Assembly (NCBI RefSeq): GCF_000472425.1
Contig: NZ_AXAI01000020.1
Location: 62,117-126,116, forward strand
DNA from: Bradyrhizobium sp. Tv2a-2
Lineage (GTDB): Bacteria; Pseudomonadota; Alphaproteobacteria; Rhizobiales; Xanthobacteraceae
Reading direction: 5' to 3'
DNA: 64,000 bases
Shown here one piece after another: positions 52,380-61,225 of the stretch (the first letter of the stretch is position 1; the number at the start of each line of letters is the position of its first letter). Made by a program: the position numbers and the translations under genes. Below the pieces are notes generated by a model. It was not told where the DNA came from, made no database searches, and was given only the letters and a program-made list of their open reading frames with translations.

Positions 52380-52454
52380 CGTCGGTGATCTGCAAACCGG
52401 GGGAGGGTGACCGTCGAAGTCCGGCTGCGCTGAGGGTGATCTGAGGGCGAGGCT

Positions 52455-54149
52455 GTGAACGAAAACCTGCCGCAGAGGTCCATTGCCGGATGGTTTCCCA
52501 TTCTGCAATGGCGGCGTGACTACGACCCCGGCCGGTTTCGGCTGGACCTGGTGGCAGGCCTTTCGCTCGCGGCTTTCACGATTCCGGAATCGCTCGCCTA
52601 CGCCTCGCTCGCGCAGCTGCCTCCGATCACGGGCCTCTACTGCTATCTGGTCGCGGGCATTGCCTATGCGATCTTCGGCACCAGCCGCCAGCTCGCCGTC
52701 GGACCGACATCGGCGCTGGCGATCGTGATCGCAACCAGCGTTGCGGCGCGCGGTGGCGACGATCCCGCGCGCGCAATCGCCCTTGCTTCCGCGCTGGCGC
52801 TGATCGTCGGCATCGTCAGCGTCGCCGGCCGCGGCATCGGCCTCGCCAATGCCGCCTATTTCATTTCCGATCCCATCCTGACCGGTTTCAAGGCCGGCGC
52901 CGGCCTCTATATCGCATCGACACAACTGCCGAAGCTGTTCGGGATCGAGGGCGTCAGCGGCAACTTCTTCGAACGCGTCGCCCACCTCATCACAGAGCTG
53001 CCGGCGACACATTTGCCGTCGCTCGTGACGGGAGCCGCGGCGATCATGCTTTTCATCGTGCTGCAGCGCGGCCTGCCGGGCCGTCCGACCACCCTCGTGG
53101 TGGTGGCCGCCGCCATCATTGCCATGTCGCTGCTCGGCGCCGGCGCGACTGGCATCAAAATCGTCGGCGAGCTGCCGTCCGGATTGCCGCCAATCGGCCT
53201 GCCCCATATCCATCTCCACGACATTGCCGAACTCATCCCCACGGCGCTGGCTTGCTTTCTGCTGGCCTATGGCGAGGCCATCTCGGTAGCCCGCAGCTTC
53301 GCGCAAAAACATGGCTATGACATCGATCCCGCCCAGGAGCTGACCGCGCTTGGCGCCGCCAATCTCGCGACGGGCCTCGCGCACGGCTTTCCGGTGGCGG
53401 GCGGCATGTCGCAGACGGCGGTCAACGACATGGGCGGCGCCACCTCGCCAATGGCGCTGGTCGTTAATTCCGCAGCTATTGCGCTGACGCTGCTGTTCTT
53501 CGCAGGCTTCTTCCATAATCTTCCCGAGCCGGTGCTCGCGGCCATCGTGCTGATGGCCGCCTCGCACTTGATCCATGTCGAGGATCTCAGGGCCCTGCGC
53601 CTTGCCTCGCGGCAGGAATTTCGCATTTCGCTGCTGGCGCTCATCGGCGTGCTGCTGTTCGGGCTGCTCGATGGATTGTTGCTGGCGGCGATCGGCTCGC
53701 TCGTGGTGCTGATTGCGCGTGCCTCTCGCCCCAACGTCGTCGTGCTCGGGCGCGACGCCGCCGGGCAGTTCGTTAGCCGTGCCCGTTATCCGCAGGCCGT
53801 GGAAATCCCTGGTGTGCTTTTGATCCGCAGTGCCGGCGGCTGGTTCTATTTCAACGCGGATTTCATCCGCCGCCGCGTCCTCGAATTGGTCGACGCGGCG
53901 CCAGCCAGCCTCAAGGCGGTTGTGATCGATTGCTCGATTGTCCCGACCATCGATACCACCGCGGGCACCACGCTGCGGACACTGGCGCGGACACTTGCCT
54001 CGCGCGGGGTGTCCTTGCAGCTCGCCGAACTGCGCGACGACGTGCTCGCCGACCTCAGGGCGATCGACGCCGAAACGGATTTGGGGCCAATCGAAGCGCA
54101 TTCCACGATCAGAGCCTTGCTCGATCGCATGGCAGGCCACGCGGCCTGA
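52455..54149 (+). CDS. SulP family anion transporter with STAS domain
   Basis: A 564-residue inner-membrane protein beginning with a GTG. Residues ~10-420 are the SulP transport core with F-R-L-D-L-V-A-G-L-S-L-A-A-F-T-I-P-E-S-L-A-Y-A near the start and P-V-A-G-G-M-S-Q-T-A-V-N near 310. Residues ~440-560 are a STAS domain with the D-C-S-I-V-P-T-I-D-T-T-A segment. SulP members carry sulfate, bicarbonate or dicarboxylates; the substrate cannot be told here. It is driven by the FixK-type box between it and the GNAT gene. Confidence 0.88.
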   Translation: MNENLPQRSIAGWFPILQWRRDYDPGRFRLDLVAGLSLAAFTIPESLAYASLAQLPPITGLYCYLVAGIAYAIFGTSRQLAVGPTSALAIVIATSVAARGGDDPARAIALASALALIVGIVSVAGRGIGLANAAYFISDPILTGFKAGAGLYIASTQLPKLFGIEGVSGNFFERVAHLITELPATHLPSLVTGAAAIMLFIVLQRGLPGRPTTLVVVAAAIIAMSLLGAGATGIKIVGELPSGLPPIGLPHIHLHDIAELIPTALACFLLAYGEAISVARSFAQKHGYDIDPAQELTALGAANLATGLAHGFPVAGGMSQTAVNDMGGATSPMALVVNSAAIALTLLFFAGFFHNLPEPVLAAIVLMAASHLIHVEDLRALRLASRQEFRISLLALIGVLLFGLLDGLLLAAIGSLVVLIARASRPNVVVLGRDAAGQFVSRARYPQAVEIPGVLLIRSAGGWFYFNADFIRRRVLELVDAAPASLKAVVIDCSIVPTIDTTAGTTLRTLARTLASRGVSLQLAELRDDVLADLRAIDAETDLGPIEAHSTIRALLDRMAGHAA

Positions 54150-54232
54150 GGCGGTGGCTTCTCCAGCAGTGGTGTAGTAGCTAGTCAAGGCGTTCCCACG
54201 CCAAATGAAGGCAGTTGATGGAAGGACACCGC

Positions 54233-54505
54233 ATGACGGAAGCGGAGAAGGCCGAACAGGTCTTTCGGGCTTTGAAGGCGGCCGAACATGCCGCGCCGGA
54301 GGCTGCTTTGCCGATCCTGAACGGCCTGATGGGCCTGGTACAGAGCGACAGCGGCGATCAGCGGCTTGAGGTCGACGAGGCGCGATCGAGCGCCTTCCTG
54401 TCGATCTGCGAAGTCGGCAAGGCCCTGCATCGCGCTCAGCCCACAGGCCCGCTCTGGTCGACTGCGATTGCGGCCACCGAGCGATGGATGGCCCTGGTGA
54501 GGTGA
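54233..54505 (+). CDS. Small hypothetical soluble protein (90 aa)
   Basis: A helical, acidic protein starting at an ATG after GGAAGGA (M-T-E-A-E-K-A-E-Q-V-F-R-A-L-K-A-A-E). It contains L-P-I-L-N-G-L-M-G-L-V-Q and a W-S-T-A-I-A-A-T-E-R-W-M end. An earlier ATG at 54215 would add six residues. No family recognised. It lies 79 bp before the large cyclase gene. Confidence 0.65.
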   Translation: MTEAEKAEQVFRALKAAEHAAPEAALPILNGLMGLVQSDSGDQRLEVDEARSSAFLSICEVGKALHRAQPTGPLWSTAIAATERWMALVR

Positions 54506-54584
54506 AGCGCGTTAATCCCACAACGCGATTCCGCGCATCGCGCGAAGATCGGTCCTCTCGATCGAAGGCAGTCAACGGATCAGC

Positions 54585-57500
54585 ATGCTGGACAACGAGG
54601 AAAAGGCGGAGGGCGAACGCGGTCTGCAACGCTGGCTCGATAGCGTTGGCCTCAGCGAGTATACGTCTCTCCTTGTCAGCCACCGCATCGACCTCGATGC
54701 CGTGGGAGGGCTGACCGAGCCGGACCTGGCAAAGCTCGGTGTGCCGCTCGGCGATCGCAAGCGGTTGAGGCGCGCAATCGCGCAGCTGCCGGGAGCGGCC
54801 GGCGGTCCCCGTACATCGATGAGCGCCGGAACGATCGCCGAACGTCGTCAGCTGACCGTCATGTTCTGCGACATGGTCGGCTCGACCTCGCTGTCGGCGC
54901 AGTTCGATCCCGAAGATGTTCGCGACATCATCGCAGGCTTCAGGGAGACCTGTGTCCGTGTGGTGAACCATTACGAGGGGTTTGCCGCCCGTTACGTCGG
55001 CGATGGCATCCTGGTCTATTTCGGCTATCCGAATGCGCATGAGGACGATGCCGAGCGGGCCGTTCGCGCCGCGCTTGAAATCGTGCAGGCCCTCTCGACC
55101 GCACGAACATCCGAGCCGCCCCTGGCTCGCGGCTATGTTCCGGAGGTTCGGATCGGCGTGGCAACCGGCCTTGCGGTCGTTGGCGACCTGATCGGGCAGC
55201 GTACAGAGGAGCGGGCGGCCGCGGTCGGGGAAACGCCGAACCTCGCGGCGCGATTGCAAGGGCTGGCGCCGCCGAACGGCATCGTCATCGCGCCGTCGAC
55301 CCACGCGCTGCTGCGGGCAAAGTTCGAGTATGAGAGGCTCGGCACGCACGAGTTCAAGGGAATATCGGAGAAGATTCAGGCTTGGCGCGTGGTGCGGCCG
55401 TCGCGGGCCGAGACCCGCTTTGCCGCAACCGTCGGTCCGAGGCCGACGGCGCTCGTCAATCGCGACGAGGAGATGGCCCTGCTGCTGGCGCGCTGGCGGC
55501 AGGCGAAGCAGGGTAACGGGCAGGTCGTGCTCTTGTCGGGCGAGCCCGGCATCGGCAAGTCGCGCATCGTGGAGGAAATTCGCGACCGAATCGCAGGCGA
55601 CCGCCACGCGCAGGTGTTTTTCCAGTGCTCGCCCTATTATACGAGCACCGCGTTTCATCCTTTTGTGCAGCAGCTCAAATTCGCGCTCGGGCTCGAGCGT
55701 GAGAGCGCCGTGATGCAGCCGTTCCCCAATCTCGAGGCGGCGGTGACCGCAGCGAGAGGCGATGTCGAGCGGGTGGTGCCACTGTTCGGCGCCTTGCTGT
55801 CGATCCAGGCAGCGGACCGCTACGCACCGTCGGATCTGTCGCCGCAACTGCAAAAGGAGGCGACGGTTGCGGCGCTCGCCGATCATTTCGCAGGCCTCGC
55901 CCAAGACCTGCCGCTGGTGATCGCGTTCGAGGACGCCCATTGGATCGATCCCACCTCGCGCGAGGTGCTCGATCTCCTGGTCGACAAGGTGCAGGGCGCC
56001 CCGATCCTCGTGATCGTAACTGCGCGCGCCGAGTTTCAGCCGAGCTGGAAGCTCCAGCACCATATCACGACCTTGACGCTGATGCGGCTCAACCGGCCGC
56101 TGCAGCAGAAATTTGTCGAGCGCGTTGCGGGCGCGTGGGAGCTTCCGAAGGAGATTGTCGAGGAGGTCCTGCTCAAGACCGACGGGGTGCCGCTGTTCAT
56201 CGAGGAACTGACCAAGACGGTCATCGAATCCGATTTTCTCACCGAGAGGGACGGCCGTTATGTCCTGGTCGGCCCCTGGCATCAGCTGGCGATCCCGGCG
56301 ACGCTGACCGACTCGTTGATGGCGCGTCTGGACCGCATGGGACCGTTCAAGCGGATCGCGCAGATCGGCGGCACCATCGGCCGGGAATTCTCCTACGAGC
56401 TGTTGAGTGCCGTCGCCGACACCCCGACCGGACAGATCGACGCCGCGCTCAATCATCTCGACCAGGCGGGATTGATCGGTCACCGCGGCGAGGCGCCGGA
56501 TGCGGTCTACAGCTTCAAGCACGTGCTGATCCAGGATGCGGCGCGCTCGAGCCTGTTGCACAGCGAGCGACGGCGGCTGCATGCCAGGATCGCCTCGGCG
56601 CTGGCCGCGATGTATCCGGAGACGACCGAGCGCGAGCCGGAGCTTCTCGCCTATCACCTGACGGAGTCGGGCCAAGGGGAGCAGGCCGTGCGCGCCTGGC
56701 TCAAGGCCGGCAAGCAGGCCGCGCGGCTCGGCACCCATTTGGAAGCGATCGGCCACCTGCGGCGGGGCCTTTTGGTGGTCCAGGCAAGTCCTGACATGGC
56801 GAGCCGCGATGAGATGGAGCTCGAGATCCGGCTCACGCTGGGCTACGCGCTGATCGCCGCCAAGGGCTACGGCACACGGGAGGTCGAGGACAATTTTGCC
56901 CGCGGCGTCGAGCTCGGATTGCGGCTCAAGGACGACGAGAGGATGCTTGCGGCCATCAGGGGCCTTTGGATGCGTCATTTCATCCGCGCCGACATGGCCA
57001 GGGCCCATGATCTGAGCGTCGAGCTCCTGAAGTTTGCGAGGTGCCAGCGCGCCAAGGGCAGCGTCGCTCCGGCGGTCGTGGGCGCGCACTTCGTGGAGGC
57101 GCACAGGTCGATCGGGATGACGATGCTTTACCGCGGCCGGTTTCTGGCGGCTCAGCATCATCTTCAGCGCGCGGTGCATCTCCACGATCCTGCCCTGCGT
57201 CGCGATCTCGCGGAGCGGCTGATCAGTCCCGACGTGCTCTCCTTGTCGTATCTCGGGTATATCAAGTGGTTCGTCGGCCAATCCGACGCGGCACGCCAGC
57301 ACAGCGCCGAGGCAATCTCCAGGGCGGAGGACATGCGCCACCCCTACACGCTGGCCTTTGCGCTGATCTTCGGCGCCTACCTTTGCCAGCATCTGCGCGA
57401 CGCCGAGGAGACCAGGCATCATGCCGCCCGCGCGATGGCGATCGCGTCCAAGCACGGCTTCCTGCACTGGAAGCAGCAGGCGGCTATCCTGCATGGCTGG

Positions 57501-58022
57501 GCGCTGACAGAGCTCGGTGACATCGACGTGGGACTGAGCGAGATGCGCACCGGTCTCGACGGCTATCAGGCCCAGGATTCCTGGCTTGCGAGCTGCTGGT
57601 TCAGGGGTCTGCTCGCGCAAGGCTACGCGCGCGCAGGGCTCGCGGATGCGGCCTTGCGTGCGCTCGACGATGCGCTGGCGATTGCCGGGCGCACGGGCGA
57701 CCACTTCTTCCTGGCGGAGTGTTACCGGCTGCAAGGCGAGATCAATTTCGCCAAGGCCGGGGTTGCGGCGGCCGTGGACGTCGAGGCCTTGTTCCTGCGA
57801 TCGCTGGAAATTGCGCGTGCGCAGAGCGCGAGATCGTGGGAGCTACGCACCGCCACAAGCCTCGCGCGCCTCTGGCGGGAAATCGGCCGGCATGAAGCAG
57901 CAGCGGAACTGCTGCTGCCGATCCTGCGGAGTTGCAAGGAGGGCCGGCTGGCGGCCGACATCACGGATGCGGTCGCGCTCGCCAATGAATTGAACGTGCT
58001 GTCGTTACGCGGGGATCGGTGA
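54585..58022 (+). CDS. SAM domain-adenylate/guanylate cyclase-AAA ATPase-TPR signalling protein
   Basis: A 1145-residue multidomain protein. Residues ~10-70 are a SAM domain (L-Q-R-W-L-D-S-V-G-L-S-E-Y, then L-T-E-P-D-L-A-K-L-G-V-P-L-G-D-R-K). About 87-260 is a class III nucleotide cyclase (M-F-C-D-M-V-G-S-T with a metal Asp; V-G-D-G-I-L-V-Y-F-G-Y-P; R-I-G-V-A-T-G). About 290-620 is an AAA/STAND-like ATPase with P-loop G-E-P-G-I-G-K-S near 318 and A-F-E-D-A-H-W-I-D Walker B. The rest is TPR-like helices. It likely integrates signals into cAMP or cGMP output; the ligand is unknown. Such proteins are numerous in Bradyrhizobium and mycobacteria. Confidence 0.9.
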   Translation: MLDNEEKAEGERGLQRWLDSVGLSEYTSLLVSHRIDLDAVGGLTEPDLAKLGVPLGDRKRLRRAIAQLPGAAGGPRTSMSAGTIAERRQLTVMFCDMVGSTSLSAQFDPEDVRDIIAGFRETCVRVVNHYEGFAARYVGDGILVYFGYPNAHEDDAERAVRAALEIVQALSTARTSEPPLARGYVPEVRIGVATGLAVVGDLIGQRTEERAAAVGETPNLAARLQGLAPPNGIVIAPSTHALLRAKFEYERLGTHEFKGISEKIQAWRVVRPSRAETRFAATVGPRPTALVNRDEEMALLLARWRQAKQGNGQVVLLSGEPGIGKSRIVEEIRDRIAGDRHAQVFFQCSPYYTSTAFHPFVQQLKFALGLERESAVMQPFPNLEAAVTAARGDVERVVPLFGALLSIQAADRYAPSDLSPQLQKEATVAALADHFAGLAQDLPLVIAFEDAHWIDPTSREVLDLLVDKVQGAPILVIVTARAEFQPSWKLQHHITTLTLMRLNRPLQQKFVERVAGAWELPKEIVEEVLLKTDGVPLFIEELTKTVIESDFLTERDGRYVLVGPWHQLAIPATLTDSLMARLDRMGPFKRIAQIGGTIGREFSYELLSAVADTPTGQIDAALNHLDQAGLIGHRGEAPDAVYSFKHVLIQDAARSSLLHSERRRLHARIASALAAMYPETTEREPELLAYHLTESGQGEQAVRAWLKAGKQAARLGTHLEAIGHLRRGLLVVQASPDMASRDEMELEIRLTLGYALIAAKGYGTREVEDNFARGVELGLRLKDDERMLAAIRGLWMRHFIRADMARAHDLSVELLKFARCQRAKGSVAPAVVGAHFVEAHRSIGMTMLYRGRFLAAQHHLQRAVHLHDPALRRDLAERLISPDVLSLSYLGYIKWFVGQSDAARQHSAEAISRAEDMRHPYTLAFALIFGAYLCQHLRDAEETRHHAARAMAIASKHGFLHWKQQAAILHGWALTELGDIDVGLSEMRTGLDGYQAQDSWLASCWFRGLLAQGYARAGLADAALRALDDALAIAGRTGDHFFLAECYRLQGEINFAKAGVAAAVDVEALFLRSLEIARAQSARSWELRTATSLARLWREIGRHEAAAELLLPILRSCKEGRLAADITDAVALANELNVLSLRGDR

Positions 58023-58121
58023 CGCATCACTTCTTCGCGAAGCGATCCGATAGCGATGACCGGCTCTTCCATTCGCGCGCACGCAAAGGTAGAACGCTCC
58101 AATTAGCCTTGGGGGATTCTG

Positions 58122-58529
58122 ATGAAGGCGTCTGTTCTGAGCTTCCGCGCCGCCGTGCTGATGGGCATTGCGGGGATGATCTGGGGTATCGCGATGGCCA
58201 TCAACGAAGATCACTCCACTTTTCCGGCCCATGCGCATTTCAACCTGCTCGGCTGGGTCTCGCTGTTTCTGTTTGGCATTTACTATCATCTACATCCGGC
58301 TATCGACCGCACTTGGCTGCCCTTCGCGCAGGTCTGGGTCTGGATCGTGGCAACCATTGTCTTCGCGATCGGCGTCGGCCTGCTTCAGTCGTGGCACGAG
58401 ATCGGGGCCCCCCTGGCGGGCGTCGGTTCGCTTGTCATTCTCGCCGACATGCTGCTGTTCGGCTGGCTGGTCTATCGACCAGCACAGACGGCGTTGGCGG
58501 GGCAAGCTTCGACGTCGGCGGCCGAATAG
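58122..58529 (+). CDS. Small polytopic membrane protein with His motif (heme-copper-oxidase-I-like fragment fold)
   Basis: A 135-residue protein with four hydrophobic helices. It carries H-A-H-F-N-L-L-G-W at the start of helix 2 and Y-Y-H-L-H-P after it, resembling heme/copper-ligand segments of oxidase subunit I family members but far too short for an oxidase. A four-helix cytochrome-b-like or metal-sensing membrane protein is possible. It stands alone after the cyclase gene; GGGGGA precedes the ATG. Confidence 0.7.
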   Translation: MKASVLSFRAAVLMGIAGMIWGIAMAINEDHSTFPAHAHFNLLGWVSLFLFGIYYHLHPAIDRTWLPFAQVWVWIVATIVFAIGVGLLQSWHEIGAPLAGVGSLVILADMLLFGWLVYRPAQTALAGQASTSAAE

Positions 58530-58882
58530 AGAAGGGCGTGCCGTATCTCCGCCCCCCGCATTTTGTACGACGCGAGCCGGACCCGGTCGCGTGGTCTGAT
58601 CCGCACGCGAGAGCTTCGGAGATAAACGTCAGCCTTCTCGCGACGCATCGCGCCCGAGTTTTGCCGTTGGTTTGTCCTCGAAAATCATGACTGCGCAGGG
58701 AAGGCCGGTGTTCGCGCACGAGGTTTTTGGGCGCTATTGGGCCGGAATGAACGATGCCATGAGCAGAAAAATCGAACTGATTTGCCGTCGAAACGTCGGG
58801 CGCGGTTGAGGGGGCCGGCGAGGGAGGGGAATATTTCGGCTGCGCTCGCCGATAGCGGCAAGCGCGAATGCGCATCCGCACC
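58530..58882. other. Intergenic region without a supported gene
   Basis: About 350 bp between convergent genes. Short antisense frames are present, but no start signal, family or hairpin-terminator is convincing. Confidence 0.45.
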
Positions 58883-59146
58883 TCAGTAGTAGCCGGAATA
58901 TCGCCGCCGATAGGCTCGAGCTCCAGAGTAAGCTCCCTGATAATACGGGTTGATGATGCATTGGGCTGCGCGGCCGGACGCGGAGGCTTGGCACTGCGCC
59001 ATCGTTGTATATCCGCAGGCGATGTAGTTGCCGCCGATGCCATAGGTCTGGAGGCAGACCGGAAAATCCGGACTGTAGGTTTGGGCCTGTGCCGGTGCGG
59101 TGCTCCAGATCGCGCCGATCAGGATCATCCATGCCGATACGCGCAT
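58883..59146 (-). CDS. DUF3551 family small secreted protein
   Basis: An 87-residue protein with a signal peptide (SAWMILIGAIWSTAPAQA), then a Cys-containing domain: Y-S-P-D-F-P-V-C-L-Q, Y-I-A-C-G-Y-T-T-M-A-Q-C-Q-A-S-A-S-G-R and C-I-I-N-P-Y. This C...C...QC...SG...C-xx-NP pattern is that of DUF3551, abundant in Bradyrhizobium and of unknown function. It ends in a Tyr/Arg-rich tail. AAGGAGG lies upstream of the ATG. The open frame extends further upstream but the signal peptide fixes the start. Confidence 0.8.
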   Translation of the reverse strand: MRVSAWMILIGAIWSTAPAQAQTYSPDFPVCLQTYGIGGNYIACGYTTMAQCQASASGRAAQCIINPYYQGAYSGARAYRRRYSGYY

Positions 59147-59530
59147 CAAGACCTCCTTCCGGGATTGGTGGGCAAGGGCAATTCTACACCGGTCGCGAAA
59201 GGAATCATAATTCTCATCGATCGCCATCGACATCCGTTTACACGGCTGTCGCCGAAAATACGCAGAGCGCTCCGACAGGCACACCTCCACGGCTACCTAA
59301 TCGTGCGACCCAGCGGTCTGAGCCGTTCCGGCACTAATCAGCTGACGTGCGGCGCGCGGACCGCCAAGGTCCGTTCGGGCTGGCTCGTGCTTCGGGACGA
59401 TGGCCGATGCGAGATCACGCGCAGCGGACGGCGTGTCGCTGGATTCATCGCTCGCGTCTGAGGCAAGCGGGAAAAGTCCTGGCCGCTGAAAGAACCTGGC
59501 CCCCGAAGAGACCTGGCCGCTATTGAATTT

Positions 59531-59644
59531 GTGCGACGCCGTACCATATTGGTGACGGCGGCAGCGTCCGCGCTGCCGCTGCCCTCATTGGGCGTTTCCT
59601 CCCTAGACTTGGGCCTCTTGCTTTCGCAAGTGGCCCCTTTTTTT
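59531..59644 (+). ncRNA. Putative small RNA with anti-Shine-Dalgarno motif and strong terminator
   Basis: A hairpin GCGGCAGCG-TCCG-CGCTGCCGC (59558-59579) is followed by GCCC-TCATT-GGGC, then a single-stranded TTTCCTCCC, which is complementary to ribosome-binding sites. A terminator stem GGGCCTCTTGC/GCAAGTGGCCC (59611-59635, one mismatch, TTTC loop) with eight T follows. No upstream plus-strand gene needs this terminator. The layout (CCUCCC-bearing hairpin RNA) recalls the suhB/alpha-r14-type RNAs of Rhizobiales, from memory, not from a search. The 5' end is approximate. Confidence 0.5.
59611..59644 (+). terminator. Strong Rho-independent terminator (end of putative small RNA)
   Basis: An 11-bp stem with one mismatch, TTTC tetraloop and an eight-T run. 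Confidence 0.9.
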
Positions 59645-59783
59645 GTCTGCCGTGAAAGCCGCCTTGCGGCCGTGGTTCCCGCGCATCCGCATTCACGGCT
59701 GTGTGAGATGCGAGTGAATGATCGGAACTCCGTTCCGCGGTCGGGCTTAGCCGTGACAGGTTGACAAACCATGAGAGGAAACC

Positions 59784-60263
59784 ATGAGGAAATTTACAGT
59801 TCTCGGCGCGGCGGCCATTCTCGCCTCCACCGCAGCGCTTGCTCCAACGGCGCAAGCCGCAAGCTGTGCGCAGTATGATCCGACCTGCGCGACCTATCCG
59901 ATGCCGAGCAATAACGGGCCTGCGGCGACGAGGGCCGAAGTCAGGGCCGACGCCAGCAGCCATCAGCGTCATCATCGCGATCGCTCCGCCTATCGTGCCG
60001 ACAGGGCTACGGGACCGGGCGAGGTCGCGGGTGGGGTCGTCGGCGGCGCCGTCGGGACGGCTGGCGCGATCACGGCCGGCGCGATCAACACCGCTGGCGC
60101 GATTGCAACGGCACCGTTTCGGCCGATGGACTCCTACGCCTATTACAACGGTCCTTACAATGGCGGCTTGAACCAGCCGAGCTACGCCGAGCGCAACGGC
60201 TTCGTCTGCGCACCCGGCAGGTTTTTCAAAGGCCCCGACGGACGCCGACATCCCTGCCAGTAA
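59784..60263 (+). CDS. Small secreted hypothetical protein
   Basis: A 159-residue exported protein: signal peptide at ~1-25 (LGAAAILASTAALAPTAQA), a Cys pair (S-C-A-Q-Y-D-P-T-C), a His/Arg-rich stretch, a Gly/Ala-rich segment (G-E-V-A-G-G-V-V-G-G-A-V-G-T-A-G-A-I) like a membrane-inserting glycine zipper, then Tyr/Asn-rich residues and a C-terminal C-x13-C pair. No family is named. AGAGGA lies eight bases before the ATG. A clear terminator follows. Confidence 0.75.
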   Translation: MRKFTVLGAAAILASTAALAPTAQAASCAQYDPTCATYPMPSNNGPAATRAEVRADASSHQRHHRDRSAYRADRATGPGEVAGGVVGGAVGTAGAITAGAINTAGAIATAPFRPMDSYAYYNGPYNGGLNQPSYAERNGFVCAPGRFFKGPDGRRHPCQ

Positions 60264-60288
60264 TCAGCGAAACTGTTAGACGAGGAAG

Positions 60289-60314
60289 AGGCGGTCGCAT
60301 GACCGCCTTTTCCT
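60289..60314 (+). terminator. Rho-independent terminator
   Basis: Stem AGGCGGTC/GACCGCCT with GCAT loop, then TTTCCTT, 26 bp after the preceding gene. Confidence 0.8.
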
Positions 60315-60346
60315 TGCGAACTGCGACCATTCAGTGACGACGTAGC

Positions 60347-60450
60347 GGTGGGTCGAGCGCAGCAAAACCCACCATCTTAGCCCCGCAATGGCGACGGGTT
60401 TCGCAGAGCCTGTCACCGGGCGTTCGCGCGAACCGTCGGCTCGACCCACC
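60347..60450. repeat. Inverted-repeat element (104 bp, 12-bp perfect termini)
   Basis: GGTGGGTCGAGC at 60347-60358 and GCTCGACCCACC at 60439-60450 are perfect inverted termini. They enclose internal AAAACCCACCATC and GACGGGTTTCGC half-repeats. It looks like a short interspersed palindromic unit of intergenic DNA. No coding content. Confidence 0.65.
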
Positions 60451-60667
60451 CCGCAGATCAGGATGCGCATGATTTTCGTCCAACCATTGGCAAATATCCT
60501 GTTGGTTCGTACTCAATCATAAAGGCGCAACGGAGCCGCTGGGTTGATTGCCGCACCGCACACGTCGGCAAGCCGACAAGTAGCGCATTGACGGACTGCG
60601 CCCATGGTGTTCATCATCGGCCCGGGGGCGCTGAGTGCGCAATGCATTAGTCCCGGGGGAGTGGCAC

Positions 60668-60817
60668 ATGACGCGGAATATCGCAGCCGGATGTGTCCTG
60701 GCGGCTTTGATTGGCATGGTCTTGCTCGCCTACGCCCAGAAACATGATGAATTCTGCCGGCACGGGCACTTGATCAAAAGCTTCAAGCCCTGCGGATCGG
60801 TCAGCGCTACAATGTAG
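60668..60817 (+). CDS. Small membrane-anchored or secreted peptide (49 aa)
   Basis: An ATG preceded by GGGGGAG opens a 49-residue product. It has an N-terminal hydrophobic helix (AAGCVLAALIGMVLLAYA) and a short tail with two Cys and several His/Lys (C-R-H-G-H-L-I-K-S-F-K-P-C-G). It may be a single-pass peptide. No family recognised. Confidence 0.5.
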   Translation: MTRNIAAGCVLAALIGMVLLAYAQKHDEFCRHGHLIKSFKPCGSVSATM

Positions 60818-61003
60818 CGCCGGCCGCACCGGCGGGGCGGCAATATCCACAGTCGCGAATAAGCGCAGCAGAATTGCGAATCGCCTGTTAGATTGCGCGT
60901 GCGGTTGATGCCTCACGACTGCGCCGGACCCGCAGTCGCTCTCACTCGTCTGTTTGGCATATGAAATAGTCCCGGCTGGCCGCACCCTTGTCGGGTGGCT
61001 TTC

Positions 61004-61225
61004 TTATCCGTCCTCGTCCTCCACCTCTTCCAGATCTTCTTCGAGCTCTGCCTCCTCCAGCTCCTCGATTGCGATGTTGATCACTTCGATCGCCTGCTGA
61101 ACCTCGATAATGGCCTTGATCGCGCCGTCGTCTCCACCGGCTGCGATGGTTTGGGCCCAACTCAGACGCTTCTTGTCAAGAGCCGCGCGTGCGCTCATCA
61201 GGTCGTGGAGATCGTCATCGGCCAT
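61004..61225 (-). CDS. Small acidic coiled-coil-like protein (73 aa)
   Basis: A 73-residue soluble protein starting at an ATG after GGGGAA. An amphipathic helix (A-R-A-A-L-D-K-K-R-L-S-W-A-Q-T) is followed by a region ending in a run of Glu (E-E-A-E-L-E-E-D-L-E-E-V-E). Highly acidic tail, no Cys. No family recognised; the binding site and start support it as real. Confidence 0.65.
   Translation of the reverse strand: MADDDLHDLMSARAALDKKRLSWAQTIAAGGDDGAIKAIIEVQQAIEVINIAIEELEEAELEEDLEEVEDEDG

Noticed and set aside
52371..57734. Very long open frame on the minus strand across the SulP and cyclase genes
   Set aside because: It is antisense to two well-supported genes; its composition (Arg/His/Asp-rich, no domain) is typical of a GC-rich shadow frame.
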